DNA of 64,000 nt, from positions 1-64,000 of the IMG/VR virus record IMGVR_UViG_3300035670_000019, one strand, 5' to 3'. Below the pieces are notes generated by a model. That model saw only the letters and a program-made list of their open reading frames with translations. It ran no database searches and was not told the origin of the DNA. Shown piece after piece: positions 31,353 to 39,954 of this stretch. Each line of letters begins with the position of its first letter. The stretch's first letter is position 1. The stretch is from a virus. The position numbers were made by a program, and so were the translations under genes.

Positions 31353-33242
31353 ATGGCTGATACAAGTGTTTTTTCAAGATTAAGGAAATTATTCTCAACA
31401 GATGTAATAATTCGTAATGCTGGTGGTAATCAGCTCAAAGTAATGGATGTAAATAGCATCCAAGCAACAGGTGAATTCCAAACTAATGCTTTAGTAGATA
31501 GATTCAATCGTATCTATTCTAGTAACAGCACATCACTTTTTGGAGCACAATTAAACCTCAACTGGAGATATTTACGCACCCAAGTATACTCAGATTATGA
31601 TGCAATGGATACAGATGCTATTGTAGCTTCTGCTCTTGATATTATAGCTGACGAATGTACTCTTAAAAATGATATGGGTGAAGTACTTCAAATTAAAAGT
31701 TCAAATGAGGATACACAAAAAATTCTATATAATTTATTTTATGATGTATTAAATATTGAATTTAATTTATGGTCTTGGATTCGTCAGATGTGTAAGTATG
31801 GTGATTTCTTTTTAAAATTGGAGATTGCGGAAAAATTTGGGGTTTATAACATTATTCCATACACCGCTTACCATATTATGAGAGAAGAACATTACGATCC
31901 TAAAAACCCAGCTGAAGTAAGATATAGATTCAGCCCAGATGGTTTCTCAGGTGGTGCTACAGGTTTTTATGGTGTGACAGGACAAGGCACTTATAGTACT
32001 AATAAAAATGACACATCAATTTATTTTGATAATTATGAAATGGCTCACTTCAGATTAATTACTGATGTGAATTATTTGCCTTATGGTCGTTCATATCTTG
32101 AACCAGCTCGTAAGTTGTTTAAACAATATGTTTTGATGGAAGATGCAATGTTGATCCATCGTATTGTTCGTGCCCCAGAAAAAAGAATTTTTTATGTTAA
32201 TGTAGGTTCTATTCCACCTAATGAGGTAGAAAACTTTATGCAAAAGACTATCTCACAGATGAAAAGAACTCCATATGTTGATCCACAAACTGGTGAGTAT
32301 AATTTAAAATATAATTTACAAAACTCATTAGAAGACTTTTTTATACCTGTTAGAGGTAATGATACAACTACTCGAATTGAGCCTACTAAAGGTTTAGACT
32401 ACACAGCAATTGAGGACGTAACTTACTTAAGAGATAAGTTATTTGCCGCTTTAAAAGTACCTAAAGCGTTTATGGGATATGAAAAAGACTTAACTGGTAA
32501 AGCTACTTTAGCAGCAGAAGATATTCGTTTTGCTCGTACAATTGATCGCATTCAACGTATTATACTCTCAGAATTAAATAAAATTGCTTTGGTTCACTTG
32601 TATACTCAAGGATATAGAAACGAACAATTGACTAATTTTGAACTATCATTAACTACTCCTTCTATCATCTATGACCAAGAAAGAATTGCGTTAATGAAAG
32701 AAAAAGTAGATTTAGCTAAAAACATTATTGATGGTAAATTATTACCTACAGATTGGATTTACGACAATGTATTCCACTTAAGCCAGGATCAATATGATGA
32801 GTATAGAGACTTAATCGCTGAAGATCAAAAGCGTATCTTTAGGTTTAAACAAATTGAAAATGAAGGTAACGACCCACTTGAATCAGGTAAGTCATATGGT
32901 ACACCTCACGATTTAGCCGCATTATATGGTGCTGGTAGAAATGGAATGGGTGTTCCTGATGGTTATGATAAAGATGAACCTCTAGGAAGACCTAAAGAAA
33001 AAGCATCTATTGCTGGTACACAACAAAGTACTTTAGGTAAAGATAGATTAGGTAATATTGGTATGAAGAAAGGAGATGCTACAGGTGAAGATGGATCTTT
33101 AAAAAATAATTTTAAAGGTGGGTCACCACTTGCTTTAGAGACTAAAGATAAAAACAAAACTTTATTAGAATCTTTAGATAAAAAATTATCCCTTAAAAAA
33201 GAAGAATCTTCATTATTAGATGAATCTCAAATACGAGAATAA
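31353..33242 (+). CDS. 20: Portal protein (gp20-like)
   Basis: 629 residues (T4 gp20 has 524). Typical gp20 stretches are DAMDTDAIVASALDIIADEC, MCKYGDFFLKLE, YGRSYLEPARKLFKQY, RAPEKRIFYVNVG, and KVPKAFMGYEKDLTGKATLA. Twelve copies should form the ring at the unique capsid vertex, bind the terminase and start head assembly. The C-terminal 130 residues are a charged, Gly-rich extension (for example YGAGRNGMGVPDGYDKDEPL) beyond the T4 core. The position between terminase and prohead core genes is the usual one. Confidence 0.94.
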   Translation: MADTSVFSRLRKLFSTDVIIRNAGGNQLKVMDVNSIQATGEFQTNALVDRFNRIYSSNSTSLFGAQLNLNWRYLRTQVYSDYDAMDTDAIVASALDIIADECTLKNDMGEVLQIKSSNEDTQKILYNLFYDVLNIEFNLWSWIRQMCKYGDFFLKLEIAEKFGVYNIIPYTAYHIMREEHYDPKNPAEVRYRFSPDGFSGGATGFYGVTGQGTYSTNKNDTSIYFDNYEMAHFRLITDVNYLPYGRSYLEPARKLFKQYVLMEDAMLIHRIVRAPEKRIFYVNVGSIPPNEVENFMQKTISQMKRTPYVDPQTGEYNLKYNLQNSLEDFFIPVRGNDTTTRIEPTKGLDYTAIEDVTYLRDKLFAALKVPKAFMGYEKDLTGKATLAAEDIRFARTIDRIQRIILSELNKIALVHLYTQGYRNEQLTNFELSLTTPSIIYDQERIALMKEKVDLAKNIIDGKLLPTDWIYDNVFHLSQDQYDEYRDLIAEDQKRIFRFKQIENEGNDPLESGKSYGTPHDLAALYGAGRNGMGVPDGYDKDEPLGRPKEKASIAGTQQSTLGKDRLGNIGMKKGDATGEDGSLKNNFKGGSPLALETKDKNKTLLESLDKKLSLKKEESSLLDESQIRE

Positions 33243-33254
33243 TATCTCCATATA

Positions 33255-33262
33255 TATTTATA
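33255..33262 (+). promoter_or_regulatory. Candidate late promoter element TATTTATA
   Basis: Between portal and the 284-residue protein, 20 bases before the ATG at 33283. Confidence 0.4.
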
Positions 33263-33282
33263 ACTAAAATATTACTCCTGGA

Positions 33283-34137
33283 ATGACTATAAAACATTCA
33301 AAGTATAAAAATACTGGTATCCTCTTTGAACTCTTAGTAAGACAAATTACAGCTGACACTTTATCAGGTGTTGAATCACAGGCTGTTAATATTCTTAAAA
33401 AATATTTTACTAAAACTGAATTAGGAAGAGAGTATAAATTATACGAGAGCTTTTTTAAGCATACTAACACTAGCGAAGCTAAAGCTGATATGGTTATTAG
33501 TACTCTTATAGAAAGTTCTAAGCAATTAAATCGTTCTGTTTTAAGAAGACAAAAATATAATCTAATTAAAGAAATTAAAAATCACTATGATTTAGAAGAA
33601 TTCTTTAAAACTAAGTTACCAAACTATAAAGCACAAGCTGCTTTGTTTACACTTTTAGAGGTTTACAACAGTGAAAATCTGTCTAACCCTGACCAGATTA
33701 TAGAAAATAAAACAGTTTTATTAGAATATCTTGTTAAGTCTCCTATTAATAAAAAAGAAGTTAGAGAAAATATCTTAGAAGAATTCAAAAACCAAGATAA
33801 AGATATTCGTGTGTTAGCATACAGAGTACTATTAGAAAAATTTAATGATAAGTATGCTGATTTAAATCCAAATCAGAAAGCCACATTAAAAGAATTTATT
33901 AATAGTGTTGATAACGCTCCTAAATTAAGAGAATTTTACAACACTAAAATAAACGAAATCAAAAATACTTTATTAACTCTAAACAAAAAAGTTACCAATA
34001 AAGCTATCCAGATAAAAGTAAATGAGGTTGTAAACATTTTACCAAGTCTAGGTAAAACAGATAAAGTTAATGATGATCATTTAATTAATCTCCTTCAGCA
34101 TTATCAGTTAGTTGAAGAACTAGAAACGGTAGAATGA
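33283..34137 (+). CDS. Prohead-core-region protein, unknown
   Basis: 284 residues, fully helical and charged. The opening KHSKYKNTGILFELLVRQIT is a conserved start in aquatic T4-like phages. The gene lies between portal and protease, where T4 has the small core genes 67 and 68, so a part in the prohead core or in portal-scaffold contacts is likely. There is no sequence resemblance to T4 gp67/gp68 that I can see. It overlaps the next gene by four bases. Confidence 0.55.
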   Translation: MTIKHSKYKNTGILFELLVRQITADTLSGVESQAVNILKKYFTKTELGREYKLYESFFKHTNTSEAKADMVISTLIESSKQLNRSVLRRQKYNLIKEIKNHYDLEEFFKTKLPNYKAQAALFTLLEVYNSENLSNPDQIIENKTVLLEYLVKSPINKKEVRENILEEFKNQDKDIRVLAYRVLLEKFNDKYADLNPNQKATLKEFINSVDNAPKLREFYNTKINEIKNTLLTLNKKVTNKAIQIKVNEVVNILPSLGKTDKVNDDHLINLLQHYQLVEELETVE

Positions 34138-34634
34138 GTGCTAAAGAAAAAATAAAAGAATTTGTACAGAAGCGATTAAAAGAAATAAGCGCTACAGGTA
34201 CTGGTGCTTCTACTATTCCTGGTGAAGGTATAGGTGTATCTACTAAACTTGCTTTTAATCCAAATAAAAAAGCTAAAGGTACCGCTCATAATTACTACTA
34301 CAAACTTGGTTTTAAACCTGTGAACCAAAAAGCTTTAAATAAAGCAGCTAAAGGTATTGAAGTAAAACACTTATGGGAAGAAGAAGAACCCAAATTTGAT
34401 ATTGAAGGTTTTGTTAATAGTTTAGGAGTTGATGAAGAAACAAAACAATATATAGCAGGACGATTAGGAGATTTTGATCTAATAGCAGATAAGCTAAAAG
34501 AACTTATCAAACTAATCCAGGAAGCTAAAAAAGAAACAATAAATAGCTATAGAGAAACACCAGAAAAGAAATCAGTATATGGTACTGATTTAGCTATTTC
34601 AATACTTGATAGAGCAATAAAATTATTTACATAA
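34134..34634 (+). CDS. Prohead-core-region protein, unknown
   Basis: 166 residues. The N-terminus EKIKEFVQKRLKEISATGTG is amphipathic and leader-like, ending L-K-E before an Ile-Ser and a Gly/Thr-rich stretch, so it may also be trimmed by the protease. The middle has the unusual KKAKGTAHNYYYKLGFKPVN, the end is acidic and helical. Four-base overlap upstream, two-base gap downstream. Role inferred only from position between portal and protease. Confidence 0.5.
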   Translation: MSAKEKIKEFVQKRLKEISATGTGASTIPGEGIGVSTKLAFNPNKKAKGTAHNYYYKLGFKPVNQKALNKAAKGIEVKHLWEEEEPKFDIEGFVNSLGVDEETKQYIAGRLGDFDLIADKLKELIKLIQEAKKETINSYRETPEKKSVYGTDLAISILDRAIKLFT

Positions 34635-34636
34635 AC

Positions 34637-35452
34637 ATGAAAACACTTCAAACACAATATAACCTTATTAAAGAAGGTAAAGGCGATAAAGCATACTTTA
34701 TGAAACTTGCTCGCTACAACTTCCCAGACCTTATTACTCCTGTATTATCATATAATGATACTATTACTGTATTAAAAAATAAAAGTATCTTATCTGAAGG
34801 TATTGGTGGTGTAGTAACTAAAGGTAAAACACCTGATTGGCATTCTATCTTTAAAGAAAATATTACTGAAGCTACTAAAGAAGCTAAAGCTGAAGAAAAA
34901 GAAACTACTAAAGAAGTAACTGACATGGCAACACGTGGTTATGACTATAAGGATGAAAAAAATTATGATAATGTATTTGGTCAAGAATTCTTAAAAGGAT
35001 TCTATACTGAAATGCAAGATCCTAAAAATGAAGATAAAACAGTAGAAGAATTAAGAGCAATTGTAGCTAAAAACTTAGCTAAAGACTGTAATTACTATGT
35101 TAAAGATGGCCAATTTGGTATTAAAGGTGTGGGTTATACTGTTGATGCTCCCGGTTTAGGAGAACCAAAACCTGCTAAAGGTAAGCATAAATCTTCAGGT
35201 TATGGTGATTTACAAGAATCAGTATTACGTTCTCAAATTTATTTGTTAGCTAAAGAAATGTTATTTGAAGAAGATAAAAAAGATTCTAAAGAAAATAAAA
35301 AATCTGAATCAAAAATAATTGATGCTTTAAGAAAAGAATATAAATTTGATTTAAAAGGTGTAGAGAATGATAAAAATTGGGACAAATTATCTACCAAATC
35401 AAAATTAAAAGTTAAAGATTATATACGATTTGATATGAATCAAGAGCATTAA
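34637..35452 (+). CDS. Prohead-core-region protein, unknown
   Basis: 271 residues. It begins MKTLQTQYNLIKEGKGDKAY and FMKLARYNFPDLITP, a start I associate with several proteins of this phage group. A Lys/Glu-rich coiled coil follows (TEATKEAKAEEKETTKEVTD) and then a conserved region around CNYYVKDGQFGIKGVGYTV. The gene sits directly before the protease (two-base gap), suggesting a core or scaffold-associated function. Confidence 0.5.
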   Translation: MKTLQTQYNLIKEGKGDKAYFMKLARYNFPDLITPVLSYNDTITVLKNKSILSEGIGGVVTKGKTPDWHSIFKENITEATKEAKAEEKETTKEVTDMATRGYDYKDEKNYDNVFGQEFLKGFYTEMQDPKNEDKTVEELRAIVAKNLAKDCNYYVKDGQFGIKGVGYTVDAPGLGEPKPAKGKHKSSGYGDLQESVLRSQIYLLAKEMLFEEDKKDSKENKKSESKIIDALRKEYKFDLKGVENDKNWDKLSTKSKLKVKDYIRFDMNQEH

Positions 35453-35454
35453 TT

Positions 35455-36066
35455 ATGAAACAAATACTTATTGAAACCCAAACATTCTCTGCCAAACCAG
35501 TCAAATTAATTGAAGGTAAAGGTAGTAATAACAATATATTAGTTCAAGGTATATTAGCAACAGCCGAAGTAAAAAACGGTAATGGTCGCTATTATTCAAG
35601 AGATTTATGGGAAAGAGAAATTAATAAGTATATGGAGAGTGTTAATGCCAATAGAGCATTAGGCGAACTAGATCATCCTGATTCTTCTATTATTAATTTA
35701 AAAAATGTATCCCATAATATTAAAAAAATATGGTGGGATGGAGATAATGTGATGGGAGCAATAGAAATTCTACCTACCCCTTCAGGCAATATATTATCTG
35801 CTTTATTTCAAAACAATATTCCAGTAGGTGTATCATCACGTGGTATGGGTTCATTAAAACAAATGGGTGAACTAATGGAAGTACAAGATGATTTTGAATT
35901 ATTATGTTGGGATTTTGTCTCAACCCCATCAAACCCAGGTTCATATATGAAAGAAAAAGGCATGATGAATGAATCTAAAACACCTCAACAATATAACCAA
36001 TATGCTAAAGTAAATTCTATTATCACAGACATACTTTGTGCTAATGGAACTTGCCCAATATTTTAA
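35455..36066 (+). CDS. 21: Prohead protease (gp21-like)
   Basis: 203 residues (T4 gp21 has 212). H74 in ALGELDHPDSS and S127 or S128 in PVGVSSRGMGS form the herpesvirus/T4-type serine protease site, with KNGNGRYYSRDLW upstream as the usual family start. It should sit in the prohead core, cut itself, the scaffold, the capsid protein and any leader-bearing internal proteins after L/I-x-E, and then be destroyed. Its presence supports the interpretation of the L-x-E and I-x-E leaders in this window. Two hairpins follow the stop. Confidence 0.92.
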   Translation: MKQILIETQTFSAKPVKLIEGKGSNNNILVQGILATAEVKNGNGRYYSRDLWEREINKYMESVNANRALGELDHPDSSIINLKNVSHNIKKIWWDGDNVMGAIEILPTPSGNILSALFQNNIPVGVSSRGMGSLKQMGELMEVQDDFELLCWDFVSTPSNPGSYMKEKGMMNESKTPQQYNQYAKVNSIITDILCANGTCPIF

Positions 36067-36071
36067 CCCCT

Positions 36072-36090
36072 CTTAAAATAGCATTTTAAG
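36072..36090 (+). other. AT-rich hairpin
   Basis: CTTAAAAT-AGC-ATTTTAAG, an eight-base stem six bases after the protease stop. No T-tract. Confidence 0.4.
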
Positions 36091-36094
36091 ATTG

Positions 36095-36125
36095 ATGCCT
36101 CACAAAAGTGAGGCATTTCTTTTTC
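36095..36125 (+). terminator. Rho-independent terminator
   Basis: ATGCCTCAC-AAAA-GTGAGGCAT, a perfect nine-base stem followed by TTCTTTTT. It separates the protease from the scaffold, allowing different expression of the two. The 140 bases after it (36126-36264) hold only A/T-rich DNA, no ORF, and a GAGG just before the scaffold ATG. Confidence 0.85.
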
Positions 36126-36264
36126 CCAAAATGTAATTTTTAATAGATCCATATATATGTATATTCAAATATGCTACCCTTTCCCCTTATGTAGCATTAA
36201 TTAGTTAATAAATCTATTACGTTTCCTATTAAACGTATTTCCAAAACAAATTTATTTGAGGACA

Positions 36265-37446
36265 ATGAACAGAGAAATGCTAAAAGAATGCATTGCTGAT
36301 GCTAAAACTATTAGAGAAACAGCAATTGCAAGCGCAAAAGTAGCTCTTGAAGAAGCATTCACTCCCCAACTCACTGCTATGTTTGCTGAAAGGTTAAATG
36401 AGCTTGAATTAGAGGAAGCTGAAACTGAAAAAGAGCCAACTGATGAAATGTACAGTAATGAAGAAAAGAAAGAAGAAAATCTTGAAGAAGATTTTAATCT
36501 TGAAGAACTTCTTGCTGAGTTATCAATGGAAGAAGAACAAGAACCTACAATGGAAGGTGAAGACACGGAAGATGAGCCATTAGAAGAAAATCTAATGCTT
36601 GAAGACATGTCTGACGAAGAAATTGAAGAACTTGTTATGCAAGTCATTGATGACATGATCGCATCTGGTAAGCTTATGCCTGGTGAAGGCGAAGAAGAAG
36701 ACATGGAAGACATGGAAGACATGGGTGATGAAGAAGAAGTAGAAGATGAAGAAATCGATATTGATGAAATTTTATCTGAAGCTGATTCTGAAGAAGTTAA
36801 AGAAGAAATGGTAAATGAAGGAGCAGCAATGGAGCTTTTTCAAGCTATTTTAGATCAATTTAGCTCCGCTAAAGAATTCTTCCAAGGGTTATATGATATA
36901 ATACAACAAGGAGGAGATCCAGAAGTATACATGATGGAAAAAGGACAAAACCCTACAGTTTTAGCTGGCATTGGCTCAGCTTTAGGATTTGGGGTTTTAT
37001 TAGCTAAAGTATTTGGAAAATCTGCTGTTGATAAATTAAAAGCATTTTATCAAAAATATGGTAAAGGAGCTAAATCAACAACTGAAGCTACAAATGAAGA
37101 AATGGAAGAAACTATCAATGAGCTTCGCAAAGAACTCAACGAAGTTAATCTATTAAACGCTAAGCTTCTTTACACCAACAAAATCTTCAAAGCTAAGAAT
37201 CTTACCGAATCAGAAAAAATCAAGGTTTTAAACACGTTTGACAAAGCAGAAACTGTTAAGGAAGTTAAACTCGTATTCGAAACTTTAACTGAATCTTTTA
37301 AAGCTACTACAGCTAAAAAGAATCCAATTAAAGAATCATTAGGATCAGCTTCTAAAACAATTTCAACTGCTACCCCTAAACAACCAATTATTGAGGTTAA
37401 TAGCGCTTTTGCTCGTATGCAGCAACTTGCTGGCCTCAGAAAGTAA
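36265..37446 (+). CDS. 22: Prohead scaffold/core protein (gp22-like)
   Basis: 393 residues from the ATG at 36265, which has GAGG close upstream (an in-frame TTG at 36256 is less likely). The N-terminal part is very acidic, with Glu-rich helices (ERLNELELEEAETEKEPTDE and several more). A short Gly/Ala-rich hydrophobic region near residues 235-255 and a coiled coil follow. The protein ends SAFARMQQLAGLRK. T4 gp22 is likewise acidic and helical, fills the prohead and is cut by gp21; the position between protease and capsid protein matches. The C-terminal motif matches the class B leader of other genes. Confidence 0.85.
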   Translation: MNREMLKECIADAKTIRETAIASAKVALEEAFTPQLTAMFAERLNELELEEAETEKEPTDEMYSNEEKKEENLEEDFNLEELLAELSMEEEQEPTMEGEDTEDEPLEENLMLEDMSDEEIEELVMQVIDDMIASGKLMPGEGEEEDMEDMEDMGDEEEVEDEEIDIDEILSEADSEEVKEEMVNEGAAMELFQAILDQFSSAKEFFQGLYDIIQQGGDPEVYMMEKGQNPTVLAGIGSALGFGVLLAKVFGKSAVDKLKAFYQKYGKGAKSTTEATNEEMEETINELRKELNEVNLLNAKLLYTNKIFKAKNLTESEKIKVLNTFDKAETVKEVKLVFETLTESFKATTAKKNPIKESLGSASKTISTATPKQPIIEVNSAFARMQQLAGLRK

Positions 37447-37484
37447 AAATTAAACATTAACAATTAAATCAATTTTTTAAAATT

Positions 37485-39155
37485 ATGGAAACAATTCAAC
37501 AATTAGTTGAGTCTGCCAACCCATGGAGATCACTTCAGAGTGATGCAGCTAAATTAGCTCGCAAGTGGGAAAAAACCGGCCTTTTGGAAGGTCTTGGTGA
37601 AGACGTCAACAAGAACAACATGGCTTTGATGTTGGAAAACCAAGCAAAGCAATTAGTAGTAGAAACATCTCAAACTGGTACTGGTGCTACTTTTACAGTA
37701 GGCACTGGTGAACAATGGGCTGGTATTGCGCTTCCTTTAGTACGTAAGGTATTTGGTCAGATCGCTGCAAAAGAATTTGTTAGCGTTCAACCAATGAACT
37801 TACCTTCAGGTCTTGTGTTTTTCCTTGACTTCCAGTATGGCACTACTAAGAGCCCATTTACCTCAGGTAATTCTATGTACGGTAATCGTACTTCAACTCA
37901 GTATCCATTTGCTACCCCAGCTGCTGAAGGTGGTTTATATGGTGCTGGTCGTTTTACTTACTCTACTAACCAATTCTCTGCTTCTGTAGCATCTGGTTCT
38001 AACGTTGTTACTCAAGCAACAATTGGTACAGCTACTTGGGCTACAGTAAATTATAATTCTGATTTATCAGCTTCAGTTGCTTCATTATACACTGTCACTA
38101 TCTCAGCTAGTGGTGTACTTTCAAACCCAGATCTAGATGCAGTTCGTGGTTTCTTAGTTAGTGGCTTAACTAATCAAGTTGGTACATACAATCTTCAAGC
38201 TTTCACTACTTATAGTAATTCAACTGATAAAATTACATTTGTAGTATCAGCTTCTTCTTCTCCAACTGGTACAGCTTTAGTAGAATATAACAAAACTACA
38301 GCTGATAACAAGCGTGGTGATTTTGAAGATGGTAGTACATATGCTATTCCTAACGCTGAAAGCTCAACAGCAATTTCTATCCCAGAAATCAACATCTCGA
38401 TGCAATCTCAAGCCATCACAGCTAAGACTAAAAAGTTAAAGGCTGTATGGACTCCTGAATTTGCTCAGGACTTGAACGCATATCAAAACTTAGATGCTGA
38501 AGCTGAATTGACTAACATCATGAGTGAGTACATCTCATTGGAAATCGACCTCGAAATCCTTGATATGTTGATCCAAGATGTTCCTTCAACCAATATTGAA
38601 TATTGGACAGCTCAAAACAATGGTGTTTATAATTCAGCTAACACTAACGGATTTGATTTCCCATCATCAACTAGCCAAACTGGATTCTACAACACTCAAG
38701 GTCAATGGTTCCAAACTCTTGGTACTAAACTTCAAAAGTTGAGCAATAAGATTCACCAGTTAACCCTTCGTGGTGGTGCTAACTTCATGGTAGTTTCTCC
38801 AACTGTAGCTACAATCATCGAGTCTATTCCTGGATTCGCTGCTAACAGCAACGGTGATGCTGCTGACATGGAATATGCATTTGGTGTACAGAAAGCTGGT
38901 CAATTCAACAGCCGTTACACTGTTTATAAGAATCCTTACATGACTGAAAACACTATCTTAGTTGGTTTCCGTGGTAAGCAATTCTTGGAAGCAGGTGCTG
39001 TGTTTGCTCCTTACATTCCATTGATCATGACACCTCTTATCTACGATCCAGATACCTTCACTCCACGTAAAGGTCTCTTGACTCGCTATGCTAAGAAGAT
39101 GTTACGTCCTGAATTCTATGGTAAAGTATTAGTAAGCGGTTTAAATACCCTCTAA
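37485..39155 (+). CDS. 23: Major capsid protein (gp23-like)
   Basis: 556 residues. LKAVWTPEFAQDLNAYQNLD followed by AEAELTNIMSEYISLEIDLE is the gp23 core signature. SVQPMNLPSGLVFFLDFQY matches the N-terminal domain after the cleaved part. As in T4, residues 1-60 form a removable helix region; V-V-E at residues 58-60, before TSQTGTG, is the best cleavage candidate. About 110 residues near 150-265 (Ser/Thr/Ala-rich) form an insertion relative to T4. Codon use is richer in C-ending codons than neighbouring genes, as in a highly expressed gene. A terminator follows. Confidence 0.95.
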   Translation: METIQQLVESANPWRSLQSDAAKLARKWEKTGLLEGLGEDVNKNNMALMLENQAKQLVVETSQTGTGATFTVGTGEQWAGIALPLVRKVFGQIAAKEFVSVQPMNLPSGLVFFLDFQYGTTKSPFTSGNSMYGNRTSTQYPFATPAAEGGLYGAGRFTYSTNQFSASVASGSNVVTQATIGTATWATVNYNSDLSASVASLYTVTISASGVLSNPDLDAVRGFLVSGLTNQVGTYNLQAFTTYSNSTDKITFVVSASSSPTGTALVEYNKTTADNKRGDFEDGSTYAIPNAESSTAISIPEINISMQSQAITAKTKKLKAVWTPEFAQDLNAYQNLDAEAELTNIMSEYISLEIDLEILDMLIQDVPSTNIEYWTAQNNGVYNSANTNGFDFPSSTSQTGFYNTQGQWFQTLGTKLQKLSNKIHQLTLRGGANFMVVSPTVATIIESIPGFAANSNGDAADMEYAFGVQKAGQFNSRYTVYKNPYMTENTILVGFRGKQFLEAGAVFAPYIPLIMTPLIYDPDTFTPRKGLLTRYAKKMLRPEFYGKVLVSGLNTL

Positions 39156-39177
39156 ACTAACCCAATAACTAACAATT

Positions 39178-39205
39178 AAGCCCAGAGAAATCTGGGCTTT
39201 TTTGT
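39178..39205 (+). terminator. Rho-independent terminator behind major capsid gene
   Basis: AAGCCCAGA-GAAA-TCTGGGCTT, a nine-base stem with a stable GAAA tetraloop, followed by TTTTG. Confidence 0.9.
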
Positions 39206-39215
39206 TCTGTTTTAA

Positions 39216-39223
39216 TATTTATC
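39216..39223 (+). promoter_or_regulatory. Candidate late promoter element TATTTATC
   Basis: After the capsid terminator and 13 bases before the phoH ATG at 39237. One base from the common octamer. Confidence 0.35.
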
Positions 39224-39236
39224 AATAAACAAAAAT

Positions 39237-39932
39237 ATGACTGACTTTAATCGAAGTGAAGAGGCTCAACAGATTTTTAAAGAAAAACGTAAGCCAAAAA
39301 ACCCAATCTCATTTAAAATCCAACTTAATGAAGAACAAAAGTTAGCAAAACAAGTTATTTTAGATAGTCCTGTCACATTATTAAGAGGTATGGCTGGTAG
39401 TGGTAAAACATTAGTAGCATGCCAAGTTGCTTTAGATTTAGTATTTAAAAAAGATGCTGAAAGAATCATCATTACTAGACCTACAGTTGCTAAAGAAGAA
39501 ATAGGTTTCTTACCTGGTGATTTAAAAGAAAAAATGGATCCATGGTTAGCTCCTATCTATGCTAACCTTTACATGTTGTATGATAAAGCAAAGATAGATA
39601 AAATGATCCAAGACCAGACAATTGAGATTGTACCATTTGCGTTTATGCGAGGCAGAACATTTCCTGATGCTGTAGTAATTGTAGATGAATGTCAAAATAT
39701 TACTCACGGACAAACAGAAATGATATTAGGTCGTTTAGGTAAAGGTGGTAAAATGATTTTTTGTGGAGATATAACTCAAACTGACTTGAAAAACAGAAAA
39801 GACAGTGGTATTGGATTCTTCACTCGTATGGAAGAAAATATTAAAGGAGTAAAAATATTTACTTTAAAAACAAACCATAGACATGAGATTGTAGAACCAA
39901 TCCTTAAACTTTACTCAGAATATAGAGATTAA
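39237..39932 (+). CDS. phoH: PhoH-like ATPase
   Basis: 231 residues. Walker A G51-M-A-G-S-G-K-T58, a RxTVAKEEIGFLPGDLKEKM region and Walker B VVIVDE (D150-E151) define PhoH, an ATPase resembling the N-terminal part of superfamily 1 helicases. PhoH genes are very common in aquatic phages; the substrate is probably RNA, but the role in infection is unsettled. Here the gene lies between capsid and neck genes, each flanked by its own promoter-like octamer. Confidence 0.92.
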   Translation: MTDFNRSEEAQQIFKEKRKPKNPISFKIQLNEEQKLAKQVILDSPVTLLRGMAGSGKTLVACQVALDLVFKKDAERIIITRPTVAKEEIGFLPGDLKEKMDPWLAPIYANLYMLYDKAKIDKMIQDQTIEIVPFAFMRGRTFPDAVVIVDECQNITHGQTEMILGRLGKGGKMIFCGDITQTDLKNRKDSGIGFFTRMEENIKGVKIFTLKTNHRHEIVEPILKLYSEYRD

Positions 39933-39933
39933 A

Positions 39934-39941
39934 TATTTATA
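39934..39941 (+). promoter_or_regulatory. Candidate late promoter element TATTTATA
   Basis: Directly after the phoH stop, 13 bases before the ATG at 39955. Confidence 0.4.
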
Positions 39942-39954
39942 ATTAAAACACATC

